A stretch of 64,000 nucleotides of DNA from Aurantiacibacter suaedae (GTDB lineage: Bacteria > Pseudomonadota > Alphaproteobacteria > Sphingomonadales > Sphingomonadaceae): assembly GCF_005434915.1 (NCBI RefSeq), contig NZ_SKCG01000001.1:1178001-1242000 (forward strand), read 5' to 3'. A model generated the notes under the pieces. That model saw nothing but the letters and a program-made list of their open reading frames with translations, did not search any database and was not told the origin of the DNA. The position numbers and the translations under genes are program-made. Every line of letters starts with the position of its first letter. Positions within the stretch are counted from its first letter, which is position 1. Shown one piece after another: positions 27,589 to 36,042 of the stretch.

Positions 27589-29073
27589 TTAGTTGCATGC
27601 GGTCTGGCAAACTTCAGTAGCCTTGTCGATCGCCTCGCAAGTGTCGTCCGAAAGCGCCAGTTCGCGCAAGCGGCGCAGGTCGGCTGCGTCCTGCGGCACG
27701 CGCTGGTGCAATCCCACGATCTTCTCGTAATTGCCCAGCCCGCGCTCGAACGTATCGCCATAACCCTTGATGAGGCGCTGACAGCGCACGAGTTCCAGCG
27801 CCACGTCAGGCGCATTCACGGCGTGGTCGAGCACAAGTCCGAGCCAGCGCTCGATCCGCGCGTTCTCTTCCAGGTAGCGCAGCGAAGTGCGGCGAATGGC
27901 TCGCATCGATGCAACCACGCGCAGCATCACGTACCACCGCAGGCTGGTGGTGGTGACGTGGCGCCCCGAGGTGAAGAAGCGGCCCAGCAGGGCTGACAGA
28001 CCCTTGCTTGCCAGCACGCGCCCTCCGATGCCAGCCGGCAGCGTCTCGCAGATCTCGCGCAGACGCGGATGCATGAATTCGGTCACGGCCAGCAACTGGT
28101 CGTCCTGCGCCTTCACTTCCTGGCGCACCTTGCCCATGCGGTCTTTACGGGTCTTGAGATCAGCCACGCGCACGGTGTCCTCGTAGCTCATCCACAAGGC
28201 GAGGTGGCGCGCCGTCTCGCTGGTGAGTTCGAACGGCGCCTTGTCGAGCGCGGCCACCCGTTCGAGACGATCGAGATAAAGCTGCGCATAGTCACCATCC
28301 TGATAGTCCATCAGGCGCGCGGCGCCGTGAAGAGCGTTATTGTGCGCTGCATCGGGCAGAGAAGTCGCGATACGGTCCGCCAGCGCGATCCCCTGCGCGG
28401 TCGTTGGAACCGGCACAAGCGCCTGCTCTTCGGCGGGCATTGCCAGCGGTTCCCGAGCCTGTTCGAACCCTTCGGCGAAGCCGCGCATGTTGCTGGCGAC
28501 CGCGATACCGCTTTCCTCGATCGCGCGGTGGAAGGTCTCGGTCGGGAACGGCAATGCCCCGCTGCCCGCCAGCGCGCCAAACATGATCGCGCTGATAACG
28601 CTGCCGCTGCGATCGGTGGCCGCTTCCATGTCAAAACCGATGAAGCGCCTGGAGCGCTCGAATGCGGCTTCGATGATCTTGTCACCGTTGCCGCGCCCAT
28701 CGCCCATGGCCTGCTTCTCGCCAATGGCGTAGATGCGGTGGGTCGACCCGATCAGGGTGGTGCGCGCAGCAGTGGAAAAGCCGCGCAGCAGCGCACGGCC
28801 GGTTTCCATCAGCTCGGACGCGATGACGATATCGACATCGCCGGGCATCGGCATCTGCGCGAGCACCGGGGTCCGGCCTGTACCGTCGTCCCTGGCCAGT
28901 TCGACATAATAGACCGTCGAGCCGGTACGCTGGGCGACACCGGGCACGGAGGTACCCTGGGCAAGCCAGCCTTCATGGCGAGCCACTTCCTGGATCCAGT
29001 CAGCGAGCACGCCGCCGCCCTGCCCGCCCAGGGCCAGGATGGCGATGCTAATGCGATCGGTGGCATCACTCAT
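27589..29073 (-). CDS. iorB: Indolepyruvate ferredoxin oxidoreductase, beta subunit (long form)
   Basis: This is the gamma/beta-type subunit of a 2-oxoacid:acceptor oxidoreductase. The enzyme oxidatively decarboxylates an aryl 2-oxoacid to an acyl-CoA. The N-terminal domain begins SIAILALGGQGGGVLADWI and carries PGVAQRTGSTVYYVEL, as in all IorB proteins. The protein is much longer (494 residues) than archaeal IorB, about 200. It has a C-terminal helical extension (LRYLEENARIERWLGLVLDH...) common in proteobacterial aromatic-catabolic versions. I chose the ATG at 29073, which has CTGGAG upstream. It follows iorA directly in the operon cyclase - iorA - iorB. Confidence 0.88.
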   Translation of the reverse strand: MSDATDRISIAILALGGQGGGVLADWIQEVARHEGWLAQGTSVPGVAQRTGSTVYYVELARDDGTGRTPVLAQMPMPGDVDIVIASELMETGRALLRGFSTAARTTLIGSTHRIYAIGEKQAMGDGRGNGDKIIEAAFERSRRFIGFDMEAATDRSGSVISAIMFGALAGSGALPFPTETFHRAIEESGIAVASNMRGFAEGFEQAREPLAMPAEEQALVPVPTTAQGIALADRIATSLPDAAHNNALHGAARLMDYQDGDYAQLYLDRLERVAALDKAPFELTSETARHLALWMSYEDTVRVADLKTRKDRMGKVRQEVKAQDDQLLAVTEFMHPRLREICETLPAGIGGRVLASKGLSALLGRFFTSGRHVTTTSLRWYVMLRVVASMRAIRRTSLRYLEENARIERWLGLVLDHAVNAPDVALELVRCQRLIKGYGDTFERGLGNYEKIVGLHQRVPQDAADLRRLRELALSDDTCEAIDKATEVCQTACN

Positions 29074-29095
29074 TGTGCGAAACTCCAGACAGGTA

Positions 29096-31240
29096 TCAGA
29101 ATGCACGCGCGGCGCGGCGGCGCTCGGCGCCTGCTTGCAGCCAGTTCACCACCGCGCCCGAAACGCGCGCCATGGTCCGCTCCAACCAGCCCGGATTGGC
29201 CACGATCGACGCGCGGTAGAAGCTCGGGCACAACACGGCGGCATGGCTGACCTCGCCGCACAGGCCGCAGCCAACGCAGGAATTTTCCACATGGGCGACC
29301 GGATCCTGACGCAGGGCATCGGGGTTGGGCTTGATCGTCAGCGAGGGGCAGCCCGAAAGGCGGATGCAGCTGTGATCGCCGGTGCAGGTTTCGGCATCGA
29401 CGCCGAAACGCTCGCGCACCACACGCTGCCCCGCCTTGAGCGCGGCAGCCTTCGCCTTCTTCTCGCGGCGCTGCTTGTTGAGCATGCATTCCGACTGAGC
29501 GACGATGACCTTGGGGCCCTTTTCCTTGGTCGTCAGCGCCTCGCGCAGCATGTCCCGCATGGCCGGCACATCATAGGTGCGGGTGGTCTCGCGGATCCAG
29601 GTGCCGCCGACGCCCCTGATCGCCTTGGTGATCGGGTTGTTGGTGCTGCGGTTCTTGTTGCGCGCTCGCGAGGAGAGGATATCCTGCCCGCCGGTAGCCG
29701 CTGAATAGCCGTTGTCGACGATGATGGTAACGCCATCGTCCTTGTTGAACACCGCATTGCCGATGCCCGAGGTCAGGCCATTGTGCCAGAATCCGCCGTC
29801 GCCCATGATCGATATTGGGCGCCGTGCGTTCTCACCTTTGGCAGGCTTGAACGCCGAAGCTCCCGCGCTGCCCAGGCCATAGCCCATGGTGGTATTGCCG
29901 ATATTGAACGGCGGCAGGATCGAGAACAGGTGGCAGCCGATGTCGGCCGACACGTGGCTCGGCCCCAGTTCACGCTCGACGAGCTTCATCGCGGTAAAGA
30001 TCGGGCGTTCGGGGCAACCGGTACAAAAACCCGCCGGACGGCCGGGAATTTCCGTTGCCACTGCGGCCGGCAAGGGGTCTGCCACCTCATCGGCACGCGC
30101 CAGCGAAGGGGCATGTTCACGCAGGAATTGCGCGATGCCGTCGCGAATTACCTTCGCGCCATATTCACCGGAACGCGGCAAAGCGCCCTTGCCCACTATG
30201 CGCGTATCGAGGCCGGCACGGCGCACCAGAGTGTTGAGCTCGTGCTCGATGAATTCTGGCTGACCTTCCTCGATCACCAGCACCGCGCTCTTGCCCCGGC
30301 AGAACTCAGACACTTCGTCCGGGATCAGCGGATAGGCGACGTTGAGGCAGTAGATCGGCAGCTGCGCATTGCCGAAAGCATCGGCAAGGCCGAGCTGTTC
30401 CATTGCGCGGTTGAGGTTGTTGTAAAGGCCGCCCTGCACGATCAGGCCGATACCGTGGGCCCCGTGCTCGGTGCCAAACCACTCGTTGAGCTTGTTTTCG
30501 CGCACGAAATCGATGCCGGCGGGCCAGCGCTTCTCGATCTTCTCGACCTCGTGCAGGAAGTTGGCCGGTGGCAGCACGATGCGGTCGGTGTCGCGCACCG
30601 GCGCGGCTGCCGCATCGCCGACGGTCATGGCCGGACGCACGTTGTCCTTGGCGATGAACGAGCCGGTCATGTGGCACGAGCGTACGCGCAATTGCAGCAT
30701 GACGGGAGTGTTGGAAGCCTCGGAAAGCTGGAAGGCCTGCTCTACCGAATTCACGATCGAGGTGAGGTTCGGGCGCGGATCGAGCAGCCACATCTGCGAC
30801 TTCATCGCAAAGGCGTGGGTGCGCTCCTGCATGATCGAGGAGCCTTCGCCATAGTCCTCGCCCACGATTACCAGCGCGCCGCCGGTCACCCCGCCCGAAG
30901 AGACATTGGAAAGCGCATCGGAAGCGACGTTGGTGCCGACTACCGATTTCCACGCCACCGCGCCGCGTAACGGATAGTTGACCGACGCCGCCAGCATCGC
31001 CGCCGCCGTTGCTTCCGAAGCGCTGGCTTCAAAATGCACGTCGAGGCTTTCCAGCAAATCGCTGGCATCGGCGAACACGTCCATCAGGTGGCTGATGGGC
31101 GAGCCTTGATAGCCACCCACATAGGCCACGCCCGATTGCAGCAGCGCCTTGGTGACGGCGAGGATGCCCTCGCCGGTGAATACCTCGCCCACACCCGCAG
31201 TGAGCTTGACGACTTCGGACTTGAATGATCTTTCGGCCAT
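29096..31240 (-). CDS. iorA: Indolepyruvate ferredoxin oxidoreductase, alpha subunit
   Basis: This is the thiamine-diphosphate-binding catalytic subunit, 714 residues, fused as usual to a ferredoxin-like tail. The N-terminal pyrimidine-binding domain contains GVGEVFTGEGILAVTKALLQ and YVGGYQGSPISHLMD. The central TPP motif is ISIMGDGGFWHNGLTSGIGN with IIVDNGYSAATGGQ. The C-terminus has Cys-rich iron-sulfur segments (CTGDHSCIRLSGCPSL and NSCVGCGLCGEVSHAAVLC). The enzyme class turns indolepyruvate, phenylpyruvate or arylglyoxylates into acyl-CoA plus CO2 with electrons to ferredoxin. Because the cyclase-family hydrolase is the preceding gene (8 bp away), an arylglyoxylate such as isatinate is a plausible substrate here. 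That last step is inference. Confidence 0.9.
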   Translation of the reverse strand: MAERSFKSEVVKLTAGVGEVFTGEGILAVTKALLQSGVAYVGGYQGSPISHLMDVFADASDLLESLDVHFEASASEATAAAMLAASVNYPLRGAVAWKSVVGTNVASDALSNVSSGGVTGGALVIVGEDYGEGSSIMQERTHAFAMKSQMWLLDPRPNLTSIVNSVEQAFQLSEASNTPVMLQLRVRSCHMTGSFIAKDNVRPAMTVGDAAAAPVRDTDRIVLPPANFLHEVEKIEKRWPAGIDFVRENKLNEWFGTEHGAHGIGLIVQGGLYNNLNRAMEQLGLADAFGNAQLPIYCLNVAYPLIPDEVSEFCRGKSAVLVIEEGQPEFIEHELNTLVRRAGLDTRIVGKGALPRSGEYGAKVIRDGIAQFLREHAPSLARADEVADPLPAAVATEIPGRPAGFCTGCPERPIFTAMKLVERELGPSHVSADIGCHLFSILPPFNIGNTTMGYGLGSAGASAFKPAKGENARRPISIMGDGGFWHNGLTSGIGNAVFNKDDGVTIIVDNGYSAATGGQDILSSRARNKNRSTNNPITKAIRGVGGTWIRETTRTYDVPAMRDMLREALTTKEKGPKVIVAQSECMLNKQRREKKAKAAALKAGQRVVRERFGVDAETCTGDHSCIRLSGCPSLTIKPNPDALRQDPVAHVENSCVGCGLCGEVSHAAVLCPSFYRASIVANPGWLERTMARVSGAVVNWLQAGAERRRAARAF

Positions 31241-31247
31241 CCAGCGT

Positions 31248-32030
31248 TTACTCGCTTACCAGCGCCAGCGCGCGCATCGGGCTACCCGAACCGTCGCGGA
31301 TCTTGAGCGGCGCGGCGATCACGATGGCCCCCGTCGGCGGCAGCAGGTCGAGGTTTTCAAGGCACTGAAGGCCGTATTTGCCAGCGCCGTGAAGCAAGGC
31401 ATGCGCCGGATACATCGGCTCAAGCAGGTGGGCCTGGCCCGCATCGGTGCCGATCGTCTCGACCCCGAAGCCGAGCACGTCGCGCTCGTCCACCAGATAG
31501 CTCACCGCGCTCGCATCGGGGCCAGGGGTGTGAGCACCATCCTCGCGGCGATTGGTGTAGGCATCGACCGGCAGTTTCGACCAGTCGGAGCGGAACAGCA
31601 CCCACGAGCCAGCGGGAATAGCACCATGCTCGGCTTCCCAGGCCTCGATATGCGCGCGAGTGAGCAGGAAATCGGCATCGGCAGCACATTCGGCCGAGAA
31701 ATCGAGTACGCAGGCCTGCGCCACCAGCTTTTGCGGCGGCACCTTGTCGAGCGTATTGTCAGCCAGATCTTTGCCAGTCACCCAGTGGATGGGGGCATCG
31801 AAATGGGTGCCGGTGTGCTCCCCGACGGTAAAGTTGTGCCAGTGCCACGCCAGACCGCGTTCGTCATAACGCGAGATTTCCTCGCGCGAGAATGCAGCTG
31901 TCTGGCCAAACGGCTCGGGCAGCACCAGTAGCGGCGTGTCTTCGCTCAACTCCTGGGTAAGATCGATTACGCGGATCTGGCCGGCCGTCAGATTTTGTGC
32001 GAGTGCGGCAAGGATATCGGTGCTGGACAT
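31248..32030 (-). CDS. Cyclase-family metal-dependent hydrolase (isatin hydrolase/kynurenine formamidase fold)
   Basis: A 260-residue PF04199 enzyme. The metal-binding motif H-x-G-T-H-x-D-x-P-x-H is complete in GEHTGTHFDAPIHW. Family members open cyclic or N-formyl amides: isatin hydrolase makes isatinate and KynB cleaves N-formylkynurenine. No kynureninase or tryptophan dioxygenase is nearby. Instead the gene is the first of an operon with iorA and iorB, which act on 2-oxoacids. That favours the isatin-hydrolase role, since isatinate is a 2-oxoacid. It is divergent from a MarR regulator, with a TTGC-N4-GCAA dyad in the shared promoter. The exact substrate is inference; the fold assignment is firm. 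Confidence 0.85.
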   Translation of the reverse strand: MSSTDILAALAQNLTAGQIRVIDLTQELSEDTPLLVLPEPFGQTAAFSREEISRYDERGLAWHWHNFTVGEHTGTHFDAPIHWVTGKDLADNTLDKVPPQKLVAQACVLDFSAECAADADFLLTRAHIEAWEAEHGAIPAGSWVLFRSDWSKLPVDAYTNRREDGAHTPGPDASAVSYLVDERDVLGFGVETIGTDAGQAHLLEPMYPAHALLHGAGKYGLQCLENLDLLPPTGAIVIAAPLKIRDGSGSPMRALALVSE

Positions 32031-32077
32031 GGAGTTCTTCCTTTTCCGTCTGGTGAGGGAAAGGTCACACGATTAAC

Positions 32078-32089
32078 TTGCATATGCAA
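32078..32089. promoter_or_regulatory. TTGCATATGCAA palindrome, candidate MarR operator
   Basis: A 12-bp perfect palindrome in the divergent promoter between the cyclase-iorAB operon and the first MarR gene. The same half-sites with the same 4-bp spacer recur at 32631-32642 (TTGCAATCGCAA), ahead of the bifunctional hydroxylase. MarR proteins usually bind such dyads and repress both neighbours. Confidence 0.6.
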
Positions 32090-32104
32090 CAAAAATATTT
32101 TCAG

Positions 32105-32596
32105 ATGGTGACGAATTCGGAGAATTGGAAATTGAGCAAAGATTTGCGGCCTTACGGGAACCCCGGTTCGGACAACTTCCAACTCGAGGCCTACCCCTTC
32201 TACATGCTCAACAGGGCCGCAAGCCGTTACAATCTGGCCATCGAAGCGGTTCTGCGCGAGATTGGTATCGACATTCCAACCTGGCGCGTCTTGATGATCC
32301 TCGGAGAAAGCCAGCCACTCGCAATCGGGCAGGTGGCCAAGTCAGCCGTGATCAACCTGTCCACCATGATGCGCATTGTGGAACGCATGGAAAAGGCAGG
32401 ACTGGTGGCGACCAGCCAGAGCGAGGCCGACGGCCGGGTCAAGCAAGTAACCATGACCGACGCCGGCGAGACCACATTGCATGAAGCGCGCAAAGTTACT
32501 GCGCCGCTTTACGACACTATAATAAGGGGCTTCAGCGCCCGCGACTTCAGCACTCTGCTGACCTTGCTCGACCGCCTCATCCATAATCTCGACTGA
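32105..32596 (+). CDS. MarR-family transcriptional regulator
   Basis: This is a winged-helix repressor, 163 residues from the chosen ATG; ATG 32084 and TTG 32078 are alternatives that overlap the palindrome. The core motif YPFYMLNRAASRYN begins the dimer helix. The winged helix includes IGQVAKSAVINLSTMMRIVE and GLVATSQSEADGRVKQVTMT, with the typical wing Asp-Arg pair. MarR regulators of aromatic clusters are commonly released by aryl or aryl-CoA ligands. Position between the cyclase-ior operon and the hydroxylase suggests it controls both through the TTGC-N4-GCAA sites. Confidence 0.9.
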   Translation: MVTNSENWKLSKDLRPYGNPGSDNFQLEAYPFYMLNRAASRYNLAIEAVLREIGIDIPTWRVLMILGESQPLAIGQVAKSAVINLSTMMRIVERMEKAGLVATSQSEADGRVKQVTMTDAGETTLHEARKVTAPLYDTIIRGFSARDFSTLLTLLDRLIHNLD

Positions 32597-32630
32597 CACG
32601 GCCGCCTCAGCGGCATGCGCAAAAATAAAG

Positions 32631-32671
32631 TTGCAATCGCAAGTTATTTGCTTTAGGCCTAAAGCAAATAA
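32631..32671. promoter_or_regulatory. TTGC-N4-GCAA dyad plus a 28-bp perfect palindrome in the hydroxylase promoter
   Basis: TTGCAATCGCAA lies at 32631-32642. Directly after it, 32644-32671 is a perfect 28-bp palindrome: left arm TTATTTGCTTTAGG, followed by its exact complement. The second arm runs into the ribosome-binding site AGGAGG. The AGGCCT core with flanking TTT/AAA recurs in the gentisate dioxygenase promoter. A repressor bound here would block transcription initiation. Confidence 0.75.
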
Positions 32672-32683
32672 GGAGGCAAACCC

Positions 32684-34990
32684 ATGCGTATTGCGTGTCT
32701 CGGCGGAGGCCCTGCCGGCATCTACTTTGCGATATCGATGAAGCTGCGCGACCCAGCCCACGAGATTCACGTTTTCGAACGCAACAGCCCAGGCGACACC
32801 TTCGGCTGGGGCGTGGTGTTTTCCGACCAGACGCTCGAGAACCTCAGGGCCAACGACCCCGACAGCGCCAACACCATCATCGACAGCTTTGCCCATTGGG
32901 ACGACATTGACGTCACCGTAGGGGATACCACGATGACCTCTACCGGGCATGGCTTCATCGGCATCGGCCGCAAGCACCTGTTGCAGATCCTCCAGCAACG
33001 CGCCGCCGCACTCGGTGTGGTGATGCACTTCGAAACCGAATTTGAGGACAACGTGTCCGCTTATTCCGACTTCGATCTGATCGTTGCCGCAGACGGAATC
33101 AATTCAAAGATCCGCAACGCGTACGAGGATCGGTTCGATACTGAACTCCAGGTGCGCCGCAATCGCTTTTCCTGGCTCGGTACAACCAAGATGTTCGACG
33201 CCTTTGCATTCATCTTCGAGAAGACCGAGGCAGGCTGGATCTGGGCCCATGCCTATCGCTTCGATGACAAACACTCGACCTTCATCGTCGAATGTTCGCC
33301 TGAAACCTGGGACAGGCTCGGCTTCGAGCATATGGATCAGGACCAGTCGATCGCGCTGTGCGAGAAGATCTTTGCCCGCCATCTCGACGGGCATCCGCTG
33401 ATCTCCAATTCGCGCCACCTGCGCGGCTCGTCGGCCTGGATCCAGTTCACCCGCGTATTGTGCCGCCAATGGTCGTTCGACAATGTCGTGCTGCTCGGCG
33501 ATGCTGCGCACACCGCGCACTTCTCGATCGGCTCGGGCACAAAGCTGGCGCTGGAAGATGCAATCAAGCTGGCCGAGGTGCTCGACCGCCCCGGCATTAC
33601 CGATCGCGCCGCGCTCACCCGCGCGCTGGCCGAATATCAGGAAGAGCGGCATGTCGAGGTGCTCAAGATCCAGAACAGCGCGCGTAATTCTACCGAATGG
33701 TTCGAAACGCTCGATCGCTATATCGGCTTCGACCTGCCGCAGTTCACCTATGCGCTGATGACCCGCTCCCAGCGGGTCAGCCATGAGAACTTGCGCCTGC
33801 GCGATGCGCAGTGGCTCGAAGGGCTTGAGCGATGGTTTGCGGGCGCCGACGAGGGGCGCAACCAGCCGGTGCAACCGATGTTCACCCCTTTCACGCTGCG
33901 CGGCCTCACGCTTGCCAACCGCATCGCCATCCCCCCGATGCTGACCTATGCCGCAAGCGAAGACGGCAAGGCCAATACCTTCCATTCTGTCCACTACGGC
34001 ACGCGCGCCATGGGCGGTGCCGGTCTCGTGTTCACCGAAATGTTGGCTGTCGAGCCGGAGGGCCGCATGACCGAGGCCTGTCCCGGGATCTGGAGCGATG
34101 ACCAGGTCGAAGGCTGGGCCGAGATCAACCGCTTCATCCATGACCATACACAGGCGCGCAGCTGCGCACAGATCGGTCACGCCGGCGCACGTGGCAGCTG
34201 CAAAAACCCCACCGCCGGCGCAACTTACGACGAGCCGATGGACGAGCCTTGGCCGCTTGTCTCGGCAAGCGCGCTGGCCTGGCGGGAAAAAGGTATCGTA
34301 CCGCAGGCGCTGGCAAAGGATGCCATTCCGGCAATGGTCGAATCCTTTACGTCAGCAGCACGGCGTGCAGATGCGGCCGGGTTTGACATGCTGGAACTGC
34401 AAGCTGGTCACGGAACCCTTCTGGCAAGCTTCATTTCCCCGTTTCTCAACCAACGTGGTGACGCCTATGGCGGCTCGCTTGAAAACCGTATGCGCCTGCC
34501 TCTGCAGGTGGTTGCGGCAGTGCGCGAGGCATGGCCCGCGACCAAGCCGCTTGCCGTGCGGATTTCCGCAAATGACTGGATGGGGGATAAGGGGGTCACC
34601 CCTGCCGAAGCCGTCGAGATCGCCCGACTGCTCAAGCTGCAGGGCGTCGATATCATTGATGTTTCCGCTGGCGAAACCAACCCGGCGGCAAAGCCCGTCT
34701 ATGGTCGTCTGTTCCAGACCCCGTTTGCAGACCAGATCCGCAACGAGGCCGAGATCGCTACCATTGCCGTTGGCAACATCACCGATGCAGATCAGGTCAA
34801 CTCCATCGTGACGTCGGGGCGCGCGGATATTGTCGCCCTTGGCCGCCCGCATCTGACAAACCCCTTCTGGACCCTCGCAGCGGCGGCCAGCGCGGGTCAC
34901 GCTGGTCAGTTTGTTCCCCCGGCCTACGCCCTCGGTCAGGATCAGGCTCTGCGATCGGCGAAGAAACAGGCCGAGCTCGCGCGGGCCTGA
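32684..34990 (+). CDS. Bifunctional salicylyl-CoA 5-hydroxylase / 2-aminobenzoyl-CoA monooxygenase-reductase type flavoprotein
   Basis: A 768-residue two-domain enzyme. Residues 1 to about 390 form a class A FAD monooxygenase: MRIACLGGGPAGIYFAISMK is the dinucleotide fold, and VVLLGDAAHTAHFSIGSGTK is the second FAD motif. Residues about 400-768 form an Old Yellow Enzyme-type FMN reductase (FTLRGLTLANRIAIPPMLTY, CAQIGHAGARGSC, DIIDVSAGETNPAAKPVYGR). This fusion is known from 2-aminobenzoyl-CoA monooxygenase/reductase and from salicylyl-CoA 5-hydroxylases, which act on the CoA thioester. Neighbouring gentisate dioxygenase and thioesterase favour a 5-hydroxylated product. AGGAGG lies 7 nt before the ATG, overlapped by a long palindrome. 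No CoA ligase is nearby, so its substrate should come from IorAB. Confidence 0.88.
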   Translation: MRIACLGGGPAGIYFAISMKLRDPAHEIHVFERNSPGDTFGWGVVFSDQTLENLRANDPDSANTIIDSFAHWDDIDVTVGDTTMTSTGHGFIGIGRKHLLQILQQRAAALGVVMHFETEFEDNVSAYSDFDLIVAADGINSKIRNAYEDRFDTELQVRRNRFSWLGTTKMFDAFAFIFEKTEAGWIWAHAYRFDDKHSTFIVECSPETWDRLGFEHMDQDQSIALCEKIFARHLDGHPLISNSRHLRGSSAWIQFTRVLCRQWSFDNVVLLGDAAHTAHFSIGSGTKLALEDAIKLAEVLDRPGITDRAALTRALAEYQEERHVEVLKIQNSARNSTEWFETLDRYIGFDLPQFTYALMTRSQRVSHENLRLRDAQWLEGLERWFAGADEGRNQPVQPMFTPFTLRGLTLANRIAIPPMLTYAASEDGKANTFHSVHYGTRAMGGAGLVFTEMLAVEPEGRMTEACPGIWSDDQVEGWAEINRFIHDHTQARSCAQIGHAGARGSCKNPTAGATYDEPMDEPWPLVSASALAWREKGIVPQALAKDAIPAMVESFTSAARRADAAGFDMLELQAGHGTLLASFISPFLNQRGDAYGGSLENRMRLPLQVVAAVREAWPATKPLAVRISANDWMGDKGVTPAEAVEIARLLKLQGVDIIDVSAGETNPAAKPVYGRLFQTPFADQIRNEAEIATIAVGNITDADQVNSIVTSGRADIVALGRPHLTNPFWTLAAAASAGHAGQFVPPAYALGQDQALRSAKKQAELARA

Positions 34991-35020
34991 TCGGACCCGC
35001 TCAGCCCGAAGCGGCCGGGA

Positions 35021-35533
35021 ATGGACATCGAAGCCGCGCGCGCTATGAGCGATGCTGATTACGAAACTGCGATCGCTATGCCCAGAACCGACCCAGCCGC
35101 CGACGCCAGCACGCTAGACCTCAAGATCTGGGTCAGGCTGCTCGGCTGCGCCAAGCTGATCGAGAAAACCCTGCGCCGCAATTTCGAGGTCCATTTCGCA
35201 ACCACGCTGCCGCGCTTCGATATCCTGGCCACACTGGCCCGCAATGTTGACGGTTTGCGCATGGGCGAGCTTTCGCGTGCGTTGCTGGTTTCCAATGGCA
35301 ATGTCACTTCGATCGTTCGTCAATTGCAGGAACAGGGGCTGGTACACTCAGCAAAGGCGCCAGACGACGCCCGTTCGGCCGTTGTCCGCCTCACGCCAGC
35401 AGGCGAAGAAGTGTTCTCCGAACTGGCGCAAGCACATCGCCACTGGGTGCGTGAAGCCATGAAAGATTTTCCCGAAGACCAGCAGCGCCAGTTGCTGGAG
35501 CTGCTGGTTCAGCTCAGATCCTCCCTATCCTAG
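35021..35533 (+). CDS. MarR-family transcriptional regulator (second)
   Basis: A 170-residue winged-helix regulator with a 35-residue N-terminal tail, then LKIWVRLLGCAKLIEKTLRR. The DNA-binding part reads MGELSRALLVSNGNVTSIVR and the wing GLVHSAKAPDDARSAVVRLT. It resembles regulators of benzoate/hydroxybenzoyl-CoA clusters more than the first MarR in this locus. It follows the hydroxylase by 30 bp and precedes the thioesterase by 14 bp, so all three are probably one transcript. It may read an aryl-CoA and bind the AGGCCT-type palindromes; that is inference. Confidence 0.88.
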   Translation: MDIEAARAMSDADYETAIAMPRTDPAADASTLDLKIWVRLLGCAKLIEKTLRRNFEVHFATTLPRFDILATLARNVDGLRMGELSRALLVSNGNVTSIVRQLQEQGLVHSAKAPDDARSAVVRLTPAGEEVFSELAQAHRHWVREAMKDFPEDQQRQLLELLVQLRSSLS

Positions 35534-35547
35534 AAGGCCGATTACCA

Positions 35548-35970
35548 ATGCCGTTTTCCACCACCGCACAGGTGCGCTTTGCCGATGTCGATCCGGCCGG
35601 GATCGTGTTCTATCCTCGCTATTTCGAGATGCTCAACGGAGCGGTGGAAGACTGGTTTGCACAAAGCCTCGGGGTGGACTTTGCCACCATGCACCTTACC
35701 CGCAAGATGGGCGTGCCGACAGTGAAGCTGGAAGCCGAATTCGCAGCGCCGAGCCGCCTTGGCGAAGTGCTCGCGATAACGGTGCAGCCTGGCACACCGG
35801 GGCGGACCAGCTGCCCGGTAACGATCGCCTTCTCCAATAACGGGGAACTGCGGCTGCGGGTCAACGTCGTGCTCGTTTGCATGGATCTGGAGAAGCATCG
35901 CTCCATGCCATGGCCCGATGACCTGCGAAATGCCCTGACAGCACAGGCCGAAGTCGCAGCGCCAGCCTGA
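35548..35970 (+). CDS. Acyl-CoA thioesterase, 4-hydroxybenzoyl-CoA thioesterase family
   Basis: A 140-residue hot-dog-fold protein. VRFADVDPAGIVFYPRYFEM is the signature with the catalytic Asp (FADVDPAG). It hydrolyses an aroyl-CoA to the free acid. In this operon the likely substrate is the 5-hydroxylated aroyl-CoA made by the bifunctional flavoprotein (gentisyl-CoA or 5-hydroxyanthraniloyl-CoA), giving the acid that the gentisate dioxygenase cleaves. A housekeeping thioesterase is the alternative. It ends at a bidirectional terminator. Confidence 0.87.
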   Translation: MPFSTTAQVRFADVDPAGIVFYPRYFEMLNGAVEDWFAQSLGVDFATMHLTRKMGVPTVKLEAEFAAPSRLGEVLAITVQPGTPGRTSCPVTIAFSNNGELRLRVNVVLVCMDLEKHRSMPWPDDLRNALTAQAEVAAPA

Positions 35971-35996
35971 AGGTCGGAACTGTCAGAAAGTCACGA

Positions 35997-36020
35997 AAAG
36001 GGGGCCGACCGGCCCCCTTT
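35997..36020. terminator. Bidirectional rho-independent terminator
   Basis: AAAGGGGGCC, loop GACC, GGCCCCCTTT: a perfect 10-bp stem with A/T ends between the convergent thioesterase and FAH-family hydrolase genes. It should end both transcripts, although the T-run is short. Confidence 0.85.
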
Positions 36021-36042
36021 GCATGTTGGTCAGATGGATTGA

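Noticed and set aside
31248-32030. Kynurenine formamidase of a tryptophan-kynurenine pathway
   Set aside because: The motif allows it, but no tryptophan dioxygenase or kynureninase is near, while 2-oxoacid oxidoreductase genes are in the same operon.
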